Positions 41,036 through 53,500 of a stretch of 64,000 nucleotides of DNA are shown here, one piece after another. Source of the DNA: Gyrodactylus bullatarudis (Eukaryota > Platyhelminthes > Monogenea > Gyrodactylidea > Gyrodactylidae); NCBI GenBank assembly GCA_012064415.1, contig SSNU01000067.1:1-64000 (forward strand), in the 5' to 3' direction. Both the position numbers and the translations under genes were made by a program. Positions within the stretch are counted from its first letter, which is position 1, and every line of letters starts with the position of its first letter. The notes beneath the pieces were generated by a model, which saw only the letters and a list, made by a program, of their open reading frames with translations, was not told the origin of the DNA and did no database searches.

Positions 41036-41205
41036 TGAGATTGAATTTTTTCAGAAATTTTTAAAACTTTGCTCAACTTATTGGCCTATTTTATCATGGA
41101 ATACGAAAAATAAATTTTACCCCACTTTCCTGAGAAAAATTTAGAGATTTTTGTAAGAAAAAGTAAATTCTCATGTTCATGTCAATTAAGTCTACATTGA
41201 AAAAG
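41036..41205. mobile_element. Right arm of an A1-type fold-back
   Basis: Ends GAAAAAGTAAATTCTCATG ... TCAATTAAGTC then TA, the right terminal motif of the family. The left arm is missing. It lies about 270 bp upstream of the ABC transporter start. Confidence 0.55.
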
Positions 41206-41477
41206 TTAAGGGTTAGACCAGGAGACTCTATTAGTTCAACTCTATTACTGTAGGGAGGTCTATCGATTTCTGTTCAGATAAACTCAGAAGAAGCTGAAGA
41301 AACTTTTTTTCACGAAAGTTGGTCCTTGATAAGTTTTCTTAATGATTTGAAACCAAGTGATGTTATGCGTGAAAGAACCTAGCAAGCTAGCACAAATCAA
41401 TCAACATGCATGAATTCTTCAGCCCTCGTCAATGATATAAAAGAATCTCATGCAGCTATTCAGTTCTATTGGAAATT

Positions 41478-41546
41478 ATGAAACAAAAGAATCATGGTGA
41501 AAGTAATGACGTTGAGATAGACACAAAAATTTCTTATTTCAAACTG
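41478..41546 (+). CDS. ABC exon 1: N-terminus
   Basis: ATG then 23 hydrophilic codons ([20 protein letters not shown] ...), ending before GTATGT. The start was chosen because a 38-nt intron (41547-41584) joins it in phase to TLATKLERG of exon 2. The later ATG at 41549 lies inside the intron. Confidence 0.75.
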
Positions 41547-44500
41547 GTATGTTTCATTCACTGAAAAATGTGTTTTTGTTCCAGTTTACATTAGCAACCA
41601 AATTGGAGAGAGGACTGCTCGTTTTGGCGGTAATTGGAGCAATCATAACTGGAGCATTATTTCCAGTTAACTCGATAATTTTTCGTGAATCGATTAATAT
41701 ATTTGTGGAGCCGAGAACAACAGGAGTATTCGAGCCTATTAGAGACCTTGTAAAATGGTATGCTATTCTTGCTCTGATCGCTATAATAACTGCAACATTG
41801 CAGCATTTCCTCGTCGAGTATGCCTCAGAGATCATTAGCAAACGCTTCCGATCAGAATATTTCAAATCAATTATGTGCCAAGAAGTCGGATGGCATGATA
41901 AAACGACCTCGGGTACCCTAATTATGAATTTAACTGAAAATATTCAAAAAATAAAAGACGGCACTGGATCTCAGCTAACTCTGTTCGTACAAAGTATTTC
42001 TGGTATTATCACAGGTATTATAGTGGCGTTTATATTCTCCTGGCGGCTAACCTTTGTCGCATTGGCCATGTCTCCTCTTATAATAATTTCAATGATCTTA
42101 ATTGGGATAGCCACGATGAAATTCACCAGGAATGAAATCGGATCATACTCAAAAGCTGGATCTGTTGCCGGAGAAGCATTCGCAGGAATCAAAACTGTAA
42201 CCGCTTTTGGTGGACAGGATAAAGAGTTGAAAAGGTATTCAGAGAATTTGAAAATAGTTCAAAATGCTTCGATAAAAAAGTTTATTGCAATCGGCTTAGC
42301 CATGGGTCTCTTCAACCTATTTTCCTATACGTCGATTTCCATTTTGATTTGGTATGGACTTTTGAGCTTATCTCGAGCGGAGATAAGACCAGGTGATATT
42401 GTCATTGTTATAATGAGTATTATATTCGGTTCCATGCAACTTGGCGCTGGAATCGCTTGCATCAAATCCTTTGCAGAGGCCAAAGTGGCTGGATCTAGAA
42501 TATTTCAAATTATCAAACGCAAACCCCTGATCGATAAAAATCCCCGAGGCTTAAAGCCCGATGAGATTAGCGGTAAGATTGTTTTTGAGAACGTCTCCTT
42601 TGCCTATCCGACTCGGGAAAATTTTTTGGTATGTTTCACGCATGGCTTATTTCTTTAGGTTGTGAAAAACTTGTCCTTTAAAATAGATACTGGTTCTAAA
42701 GTTGCTTTTGTTGGAAGATCCGGATCAGGAAAGAGTACCTCAGTGAATCTGATCCAACGCTTTTACGATCCAATTGAAGGGAAAATAGAAATAGATGACG
42801 TCAATATTAAAGATTACAACCTAGAGAGACTTCGGGAGCTTATCGGGGTTGTACACCAAGAGCCAACCCTATTTTCAGGTACCATCAAGGAAAATATTAG
42901 AATGGGATTTTTGAATGCCAGTGATGCTGATATCATGCAAGCGGCAAAATTGGCTTATGCAGATGAATTCATTAGGGAAATGCCACAGGGCTATGACACC
43001 TTGATATCTCATGTGAGTAATAGCTTGTCAGGTGGCCAAAAACAAAGAATTGCCATAGCTAGGGTCCTGGTAAGAAATCCTCCGATACTACTTTTGGATG
43101 AAGCCACTTCTGCGTTGGATACAAAGTCTGAAAAGATTGTCCAGAAAGCCATTGATGAAGCAATTCAAGGACGCACTGTCATTATGATAGCCCATAGGTT
43201 GACAACCGTCCGAAATGCAGATAAGATTATTGTCATGGAAGATGGCCAAATCCTAGAAGAAGGAAGTCACGAAGAGTTGATAAGAAACTCTAAAGGGGCA
43301 TACACCAAACTCTTGAAAGCGTCCAATGAGGTATGAACTGTTTTTTGAATCCATTCATGACCAAGTTTAAGTTTATACATTAGAAAGAGAAACCTGATGG
43401 AGAAGTGAGTGTTAGACCTAAAGTTAATTCAATATGGCTTCTAAAAGAAACGCCAAGGTTTTTTACAAACTTATAAAAGATTTATTACAGTTGTGATTTA
43501 GGTTCATAAGGAAGATTAGAGAACAAGCGAATAATAAGTGATGAACGTTTTATTTCGCCGGGTCTCTTCAGACTTATCCCGGGCTTGAATTATATACTTT
43601 TACAATGCAATTATTTCTGCTCTTCCATTGGTTTAAAATCCCTCAGGGGTGGGTGGGAGCACTGGCCTTCCTGTCCCCATGGACTTATTACTTTTGTCTC
43701 TTGGCCCTTTCAAGAATCCATCGATTAGCAACTGACCACTATTTCTTTTACGTTTCCGCTTAATTGAAGGGTTGTCTGCTCTTGTGGTAATTGCAGGTTG
43801 GCTCATAATTTAATTATAATTATAATTATCAACTACTGTTGACTTCTCAAAATAAAACGTTTATCACTTATTATTCACTTGTTCTCTAATCTTCCTTATG
43901 AACCTAAATCACAACTTTAATATCTTAGATGAAGTTCGACAATATTACCCTTCAAAAGATTTATTATTTATCTAAAAATGAAAGTTTAGTTACAAGATTT
44001 GGTGATTTGATTGTTTCTTTGGACTTAAACATTAGGATCCAGTTTATTGATAGAGATATAACACCTGGACGAAATTAAACGAATATTTCAAATCTAGTTT
44101 CGAAATTATGAGATCAAGAAAATATCTTTTAATAATTTGTTGTTTCAAGAAAATCGAATATAGCAATCAGAATTTCGATTTTGATCACAGCTCATAAAGT
44201 AAGGATTTTTGGTAATTTTTGGGGCATTCTCGAAATTAGTGAATTGGTCTTATTTTGACCGGATCCAATTGCATGAATAGTGCAGTATTTTGTTCAAAGT
44301 GCTTAGGTAACCCTGAGGTTCGTCTTATTTGTTGTGATGGATTAGCCCATTTCGCTGATTGTTATAACTTACAACTAATTTCTAATTATTAATGGGCGCC
44401 ACCGTGTCTAGTATGAGAAAAAATCTCATAAAATTTAGAAATAATCTGAGTATGTATCTTTGGTAGACATATACGGGTGTTTCGTCATCTTTTGGACTTG

Positions 44501-47500
44501 CCACAATTTTGATTTGAGCCCAGGACCTCTCGCATTGTAGATAATTTTAACCCTTTCGATACCAGAGGTCTATGTTCAAACTGACTTTTTCCAATGTTTC
44601 ACTCTAAATTACACACCAGAAGATGGGAATTTCAATTTAAATCAGGGCCTGATGAAATTATGTATAAGAAAAAATTTTCATAAAATTTTGTCCTAGTAAA
44701 TGTTTTTTATCCTCACATTTTAAGTAATTCTGTGAGAGAATTAAGTCTGAAACTTTCTTCGTTTAGCTATGGTATCGAAAGAGTTAAAATTGTCCCATAA
44801 CCAAAAAATTAAGTCAATTATTTCAATTAAAGGAGAATAAACATCCTGAGAAAGTAAAGACGGACGAATCCTGTCAAAGTGTCGACCTCGGTTCACAAGT
44901 AAGATTATCAATTCACTACTTTGTGTTCGTTTTCAGAAAACAACGTCATCGATCAGGGAAAAAGTTGAAAGTACCGTGTATAGTGTAAGATTGCTCTTTT
45001 TAGATAACATTGAATTTGCAGGAGAAAAGATCAAAGAAGAAGATATTCAGAAGATATTTCGAATTTATGAAAGATGAAATATTCCTTATCATTGTCGGCA
45101 TTGCTCTAGCCTTGCTCAACGGACTGGTTATTCCATGCATTGGAATTGTTCATTCAGAAATATTTGTCGTAAGTTAACAATGCTTTATTCCTACATAATA
45201 AATTTATTCCAGTGACGTGATTACAATTATTAATTCGCTAGGCGGATAGATATCACTTTATTTGATATTTCCAACAAAGGCGGTCAACTAAGCTATTTTC
45301 AAGTGTACATTGTAAATTTCTCTGTCGTTCATCAGTACTGGCATATAGTTGAATAATACAAAATTTTATTTTCCCCGAACAATGTTCTATGCCTTAATCA
45401 AAAATTGGTGTTTTAACCATGAAAAACACATTTTTTGAAAATCAAAATGAAAATTCTGTTATACAAAAATCATCTAAATTTACCTAATTTCCTGGGACTT
45501 TCTTCCAACAGGTGGAAAAAGACTCAATATTCACTCATTGAGCACTAATTTTATTCAAAATGTTGCAAAAACTATTCAAAAAGTTCAATTTTTTCCTTTC
45601 TCGTAGTAAAAATTTGTTGAAAAAATCTTGGCGCGTGTTCAAAAATTGTCATTTTCAATCGAGATTTTGTATACATAGAAAAACTCGAAAACGTATGGTT
45701 TTATAGGAAAAAATATTCAGTTTTCGATTATCTTCAAAATGAGATTTAGGCTGGGAAAAGTTGAAAATTTTGGCCTACTCTAGTCTACACTTAATTAATA
45801 TGAAGATGGGAATTTATGGTTTTCACAAAAATCTCAGTTTTTTCCTCAAGAAATCAAAATATTTTGGAATATATAGATCATGAGATCCACTTATACGATG
45901 TATGAAGAAAAAAATTAGGAAAAAATCAATTTTTTAGGAAATTATGGGATATTTCAAATTTAGCTGATTCCCATTATTTTGCTGATTTCAAAGTGAGAGA
46001 GTGGATTTTACAGGATCACAATAAGACAAGAAAACCGATTATCACGATAAAACTTTTGATAAATTCGTCATTTTTCAAGGATCCTGCATCATCAAATTTT
46101 CATCGATTTTCAAGTAGGACAGATGATAAAGAAATACAAACTTAATTTTGACACGATTATGGGATGGTTCTCAAAAAATTAAGAGTTTTGTAAAAATCAT
46201 AAATTTCCATCTTCAATGAACTTGCTTTAGCTCTATTGAGTATTGAATATTTTGGAAAATTTATTTTATGAGACAATTAATATTATTAAAAAAATTGAAA
46301 TAACTTTTATAGCTTTTCTCCCTACTACGAACACCCGAGGCAATGCTCAGAAGAACAGCTATAATTTCGGGCATGTATTTTCTATTGGCTGCGTTGAAAT
46401 TTATTTTCCTAGTTTTTATGGTGAGTCTTTTTGTTCAGTGAATTCAAAGTAGAATACTATTCCTGTCAAAAAATAGCCATCTGAATTTCTTTGTTCTTTT
46501 TCTTGATCCTCAACTTGATAAGTATCACGGATTGAAAATAAAGCTGTTCTGGAAATAGTATTCGCCTTAGATTTGATGCTGACGTTAAAAATGTAATTTT
46601 CTTAGCTATTTTTTTATTGCGAACCAAATAAATGATATCTCAGAAAGAGGGATAGATAAAGATCAATTTGGGAAGAAAAAAGAATTTTTTCCGATCAAGA
46701 TCAGATCTCAGATCCTGGATCAAAAACAGGGTTGAAAAAATATTTTAAAATAGATTGATCACAAAAATTTTATTTGACAAGTTAGAGGTTTCTAACCTAA
46801 AAAATCAGAATTTTTGAGGAAATTTGACCCTTGCTCGTGTGATCGACCCAGAAAATCCGATCAGATCAAGAAGAAAAAAAATTTTTTTCAACCCTGACTT
46901 GATGATCGAAGATCATTTTGGATTCTGCTCTCGAAAAAAACCAGTAATGTGAAATTTTTTTTCTCAAATCAGGTTTACTTTTAAGTATTTTGATTTTATT
47001 TCAAATATAAATTTTTTCTTCTCATTAGTTTTCATTTTCATTTCATTCCAAAAATTCGTTTAAAAATTGAATTTCAATGGTATTTTTGTCATTTAAAAAA
47101 TAAATAATGAAAGGCATACTTATGAGTAAATATAAAAATTAATGAAAATCGATTTTTAATCAAAAATAAGATTTCATTTCTGTCTTTAGACCACTTCAAA
47201 GCCCATGATAAATTGCGTTTTTAAATTTAAAATTGAAGGAAATTCAATATTAGGCCGTTTGAACCCCAGTTTTCTATCTTAATTTTCACAAGAGACTTTC
47301 AACAATATTTATCCAACAAGTGAATTAAGTTTTCAATAGAATTCAGATCAGGGTTTTAGCTTGATAGCTTTTATGAGTTGTGAGCCTGCTGTTTCTAAAC
47401 AAGCTTACAGTCTAAGGAGATTAAAGAAAAAATTACAGCAGCTGAAGACGAAGATGAGTTCACAATCAGATAATGAGAGCGAGTAAGATAAATAAATCTT

Positions 47501-50500
47501 GTACAAAATTCCCTATGATTAATTAAACAAGTTTTATTTTTTCTGGATAAAATAAACCTAATTGACATTCCTTTATGAAATAAGCCAATAAGCTGTAAAA
47601 ATTTTTTTGAAATCGATAAAAAATTTTGAGCTCAAAAGTTGGTGCCTTTTCGAAATTCAAAAAACGGCCTAATTTTGGATTTTTTCAGAAATTTTTGGCT
47701 TATTTCATAAAGGAATTCGAGAAGTAAATTTTCACCTGACTTTCTGAAGAAAAATAATGAGTTTTTCGTAAATAAGTAAATTCTCATCTTCATGCCAATT
47801 AGGCTTACATTTTAATTGATATGTATTGTAGAATTTATTCATAATTTTGTAGCACCTAGACATAAAGCTAATTGATATGAAGTTGGGAATCTACGATTTT
47901 TACAGATATCTCGATATTTTCATCAAGAATTCGAACATATTGAAGATACTCATGTTGCCCACTTTTACGAATTAAAGAAGAATATTCTGAAAAAAATCTT
48001 TTTGGTTATTTTTCAAATTTGGCGCCAAGTGGATTCGAAAAAATCGAGTTTTTCTTGTAAAAATCATAGATTTCCAACTTAATATCAACCAACTTTACAA
48101 ATTTTGTCTAAAATTATTTTTTTCAATGTGCTAATATCTTTCAGGTTCATTATTTAGTAAGATAGGCTAATTCAATACCTCGAATGAACCTTAAGGAAAT
48201 ATTATCTAAGTATCTAGGTTGAAATGACTGTGAATAATTTTGTGTAAAACAAGTAAACTATTAAGGTTTCTAAAAGAAACCTTTTTCAAACTGGTTTTTG
48301 AAAAATACTTGAATTTCGACAACTTGAACTAAAATATTGTAAATTTCCATCTTCATAAAAATTAGCTTCTAAGCCTTTTGTCTTGAAGTTAAACAAAATG
48401 GTTTTTTCTAGAACACATTTGTCGGTATCATAACAGCAAGGAGCACTAAACGTTTACGAGCAAAAATGTTTTATGACTACATAACAAAAGATATGAGTTG
48501 GTTTGATAAGCCAAACAACGCTCCTGGGGCTCTTATGGCCAGATTATCCATGGAATCGAATAAAGTCGGTGTAATGACATCAAGTCTTGTTGGCGAATTA
48601 TTCACTGCGCTATCGAATTTCATCTGTACAATTGTTGTCGCTTTCTACTTCAGCTGGCAACTAGCCTTGGTCTGTTGCTTCTTTCTACCACTTTTGATGA
48701 TGAGTGGCTTTTTAAAGGTTAGTTTGAAATCGTTTTATCTATTTCGTTTGAAATTTCCTTACAGAAAAACGTAAATTTGTTTGATATGGGTATCTAACAA
48801 AAAAAATTCCTTTTTTATCAAAAAGACGAAAATACAATTTTTGGTAACACGTAATTGTTATTATCTACTGTCACTTCAAATCCATGAGGAAATAATCTTT
48901 TATGCTCAAGAACTTGATGAGAAGTCAATTCATGTTTTTTACAATTTGTGATTGACAGATTTGAATGGCGTCATTGTGACTAAAGAGTAATAGAGCGTGC
49001 TTGAATTTCATTGGTCGAGATATTTTTGTGGTGTTAATCCCTACAATATAGTATGTGTAATACACAGTATTGAGATTATATACTATTTGGTTCAGCTAAT
49101 CAGATTCAATCAAGGAATTTTCTTTGTCAATAGTGAATATGATTCATTATTTAGGCATGATTTTATAAAAATTATAGTTTTCTCAACGCTCAAGCTTATA
49201 ATTCTTTAAATATACAATAATGCATTTATAACTTTGGATCCTGGGGTCCTATCGAAATTTCGTTTACGATTTTGGAGTTTTTAAAGCACGAGAAATATTT
49301 AATGCAATTTGAGGCCCTTAGACAAAGAAACTATCACTATCCCAATTGTGAATCAACTGTCAATTTGAACTAATCTCGGAGTAGTTTTCAAGCAGTCAAA
49401 ATTTTCTGAAAAATCGCACAAAAATCGACTGTTTCCTAAAATCTCTTATTTTGGTTCCCTTTTCGAGGGATTTCAAACTATTAATCTGATTTGGGCAACA
49501 AAAAATATGTTTTGCATACTCTCTTTAATTCTTTTGAGTCATAATGCATGGAAATTGGACTTTCTTAGAAGGGCCTTGTAAGATAGAGGTCCAAGACATG
49601 AGCGGAGATAGAGATATTGGATCTTCTCAAGTTTTTTCACAGTGTCCACATAGTAGTCTCGACCTATATTCAAAGTGAGGGAGAATAACTCCTTTGAAGC
49701 GACTGAGGCAAAAAATATGCTTTAACCTTATGCTTGAATATGCATGATCTTCTTGATGAAAATGTAATAAGAAATTCTCAATAGATTCGTGAAGGGAGCA
49801 AACTAAATAAACAAAATGAAGGCTTCACCACTGCTCAAGAGACCATTTCAAAAGTCAAGACTGTCTATAGCTATGGTCTTGAAGAATTCTTCCAGAAAAA
49901 GTATGAACAAAGTTTTCGAAAAAAGTAAGCATTAACTACTATGTGTAAGAAGATAAGTAACAAAGTTGAATTCTATTTCCCTTATAAATAAGAATAGACG
50001 AATTAATTTCATGCTTTGGTTCAAAATTGGAAATAAAAATAAGATATAACAGTCAAAAATTTTTTTACTTGAGACAAAACTTGAATTTGTAATAGAAAAT
50101 ATTCAGAGCTATCTCGAGGTTTTTTTTAACCCTTAAACGTCCAGTGTGATTTTAAAAACACATTAAGCAACTCATTATCGCACATCATTAAGCCTCAGAA
50201 AATACTTTATTTATTTTTCTCCGGATTCACAGAAAAAAAAAATTTTTTGAATTCTAAAACGGAATGAGCTAATAAGATGTGAGGATATTCGAAAAAATTC
50301 AATCTGATCAAAATTGAATTTCGATGATTCGAAGCAGTTAAGTAATGATATTTGGGATCAGCATTGAATGAAGAACTCGAATTCACCTGCAAAAGTTCAC
50401 TGTGGGAAATCGAACCATTTAAAATTTTCTGATATCACTAAGGCAAATTATCCAAAATCCAAGGAAGTTTAAATTTTTCTCGGAAACAGTAAGATCTTCG

Positions 50501-53500
50501 CAATCTCTATGGCCAAATACGAATTCTTCGTTCGAAGTTGATCCTAAATATCATCACTGCTTCGAACCATCGGAAGCGATAAAAATTTTAAGTTCAAAAG
50601 TTGAAAAAGTTCAAAAGTTTTCGAAATTCAAAAAACGGCCTAATTTTGGTCAGATTGTATTTTTTTCGGAATTTTTTTTTTGAATATCCAGATCTTATTA
50701 GCTCATGCCATTTTAGAATTCAAAAATGTATTCTTTTCCTGCGAGGTTTTTGTAAAAATAGTAAATTCCTATCTTCATGTCAACTAGCTTTAGATTTAAT
50801 TCGTTGAAATATCATGATAATTTTTTTCTTTCTATAGTTTCCTCAGGACTACACTCTTCGATGGATTCCTCTATGGATTCTCACAGTGCATTCCATTTGT
50901 TACGTTCTGCTCGACTATGTTTCTCGGAGCGTACCTAATCAATCAAAAGATTATCGGCAATCGGGAGTTATTCAAGTCAGTCATATTCATATTTATTCGA
51001 CTTGATTTCGTTAGATATATTCTGTTTATGTTCTCTAAATATATTAATGAGGAAATCATAAATATCTCACATGATTGAATCGAGATTAAAATGCGAAAAC
51101 AATTTAATTTTCATGGGAGATGAGAATTATAGAGAAAAATGTAGGTTGAATTGAAATTTTCTTGTTTCAAACCTCTGCTTCTTTTTCGTTCTTTGTATCG
51201 TAAATAATGATAAGTAAGTAATTAATATATAAGAAGGGACGAACAAGGTCTTTTCATATATATAGGACAAAAAAAATATTCTAGTTTTTAACGAGTGAGT
51301 TTCAATCCACTTTTATTGGTCGAATTTTGTACAATAGAACCTTGCTCGCATTCTGATTGGCTGACCTAGTTAATATAAATACACACTGTCATACCTTAAG
51401 CGAGTTTCTGAAAACCATTATACACCTAGTTAATATGAAGATGGGAATTTATGATTTTTACAAAATTCTTAATTTTTTCATCAAGGAATCGAATTTGATC
51501 AAGAATTTTTGGAATCTAGATTATGAGGCCCTCTAAGTCACACATCTAATTTTTAAGCTAGAAAAGAAGAAACAATACAAACATGTCTGGTATGCATAGA
51601 CGTACTTAGTCCGTAGCCGAGAGTGGTAAATCTAAATTATTTTTTTAATACATATAGTGGTCGAATTAATATGTGAGGCACTTCTAATATTTATGATTCA
51701 CGACTTATCTTACATAATATATTTTTCAAATCAAGACCATTCGATTCATAGAAAAATTCTCTATCGAATGATACCTAGATGAAGTTGTTACCTATCATAA
51801 CTTTTCTAGTAAACCTAAATATACTATTTTTCATTGAAATTGAAAACGAAAAAATATGTGAGGCACTTTTTATTAGCATAAAAATTTTCCTTCTCCTGAA
51901 GATTTCGAAAATTGTTTTAAAAATTGAATCTTCTAGATTATAATCATAAAATTCTCAACAATTATTTTAATTTTGAAGCTGTTTCTCGTATGATTTAATG
52001 TGTTGAGATAAAAAAATTCATATTAATCTATTTTTTAGTGTTTAAACGGTATCAATTGAAATTTCCTGATGATTTTCTGAGTACAATTTTCCATCAACTA
52101 ACGGTAAAGTTCCTGATAAAATCATTGCTGATCATACCATAATTGTAGCTACTCCATGTTCGAAGTTCAGTATTTTCTTGGGATCCTTCCCATCTGAGCA
52201 CCAATGGCAGCTTAAGCCATCAGGTTCATTCATATCAAACTTTTCCTCATAAGAAACTATGGTTTCATCCCAAAAGTCGCTTTGACACTATTTGTCCTTG
52301 ATTCATTCAGATCGAATATTCATATGGTATTCTGAACGTTTTGGGCATTTTTCAGACTTCGTAAAAGAGAACTTAAGATAATTTTTCAATGACTTTAGAA
52401 TTATTCTCTAATTTCTACTCAAATCTTGTTTGGATTTTGCTTGATTCAAGTTCAAAAGTTTTTAAATGGCTATCTTTTAAAATGTACTATCAGAAATTTT
52501 TGTCCTTTTCAATCTTTTACTAGGTTTTTTTTGGAATTATTCTTTATTTTTGATTTTGTTATATGTTGTGAGAGAACATTAGAATCTTTAAAGAATTTCC
52601 CTTTATTTTCAAGACTTTAAAATTTGATTATTTAATCGTCTTTAGCTCTTAATTTTTAAAGAGACAGGTTAAACGAAATATCTTTAAAAATTTGTTGAGA
52701 AATCTGAATAAATTTATGAAATTATAGATTACAGTCAATAACCAAGAGAGAAACAAGAATAGTGGAATGACAAATCAGACGTAGCTTCTCAAAAATAGTG
52801 GAATGATATGGTGTATTCGAAGGTATATAAGGCAATTTCATACCCTCACACACATCCATGTGTTTGACTCAGAATCTTAACATTGAAGTATAGGGAGGGT
52901 AATTATGATTAAGTCGTATGCAATGAAACCAGTAATTAGCAATTGAAGTTAATTTTTTAACATTACACAACAGAAAACAAGAGAGTTTACATGTTTTTCA
53001 AGGTTTATGATATGAGTCATATCTTATTTTTCATTATTTTGTGTAAAATTGATAGAGTACTTTTTTTCCATCTTGGATCAACTGGTCAGGATGAAAAAAT
53101 TTTCTTCTTGATCTGATCTAATTTCGAAGAGAAATTTTGTGTTGTCACTCTAAAACAAAAATTATATTTGTGTAAAATCTATTCTGGAAAAATTTCTCCC
53201 CTTCGATTTAACGTTAATTTTTGTTGCAAACGAATAAAGGATATCTTGAAAGCAGCAACAGATGAAAATCAATTTTGGAAGAAAAAATTATTTTTGATCA
53301 GGATCGGATCTCAAAACGTTGATCACAAACGGGGTTTCTTTAGTTTTCTCAGAGAGTTTAATCAACGAAATAAAAATCGACCCTTACTCATGTCATCGAC
53401 CGAGAAAATTAGATCAGATCAAGAAGAAAATTTTTTCATCCTGACCAGTTGATCCAAGATGGAAAAAAAGTACTCTATCAATTTTACACAAAATAATGAA

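Noticed and set aside
41549..41584. ATG at 41549 as start of the ABC transporter
   Set aside because: It lies between a GTATGT donor and a TTCCAG acceptor. The upstream ATG at 41478 gives a better hydrophilic N-terminus joined in phase.
46243..46452. 69-codon ORF over ABC exon 7
   Set aside because: Wrong frame. The frame one base off, bounded by TTATAG and GTGAGT, continues the transporter as a membrane helix.
53168..53452. 94-codon ORF in the loop of the palindromic MITE
   Set aside because: The same sequence family (R3) elsewhere in the window has stops throughout, so it is not conserved as coding.
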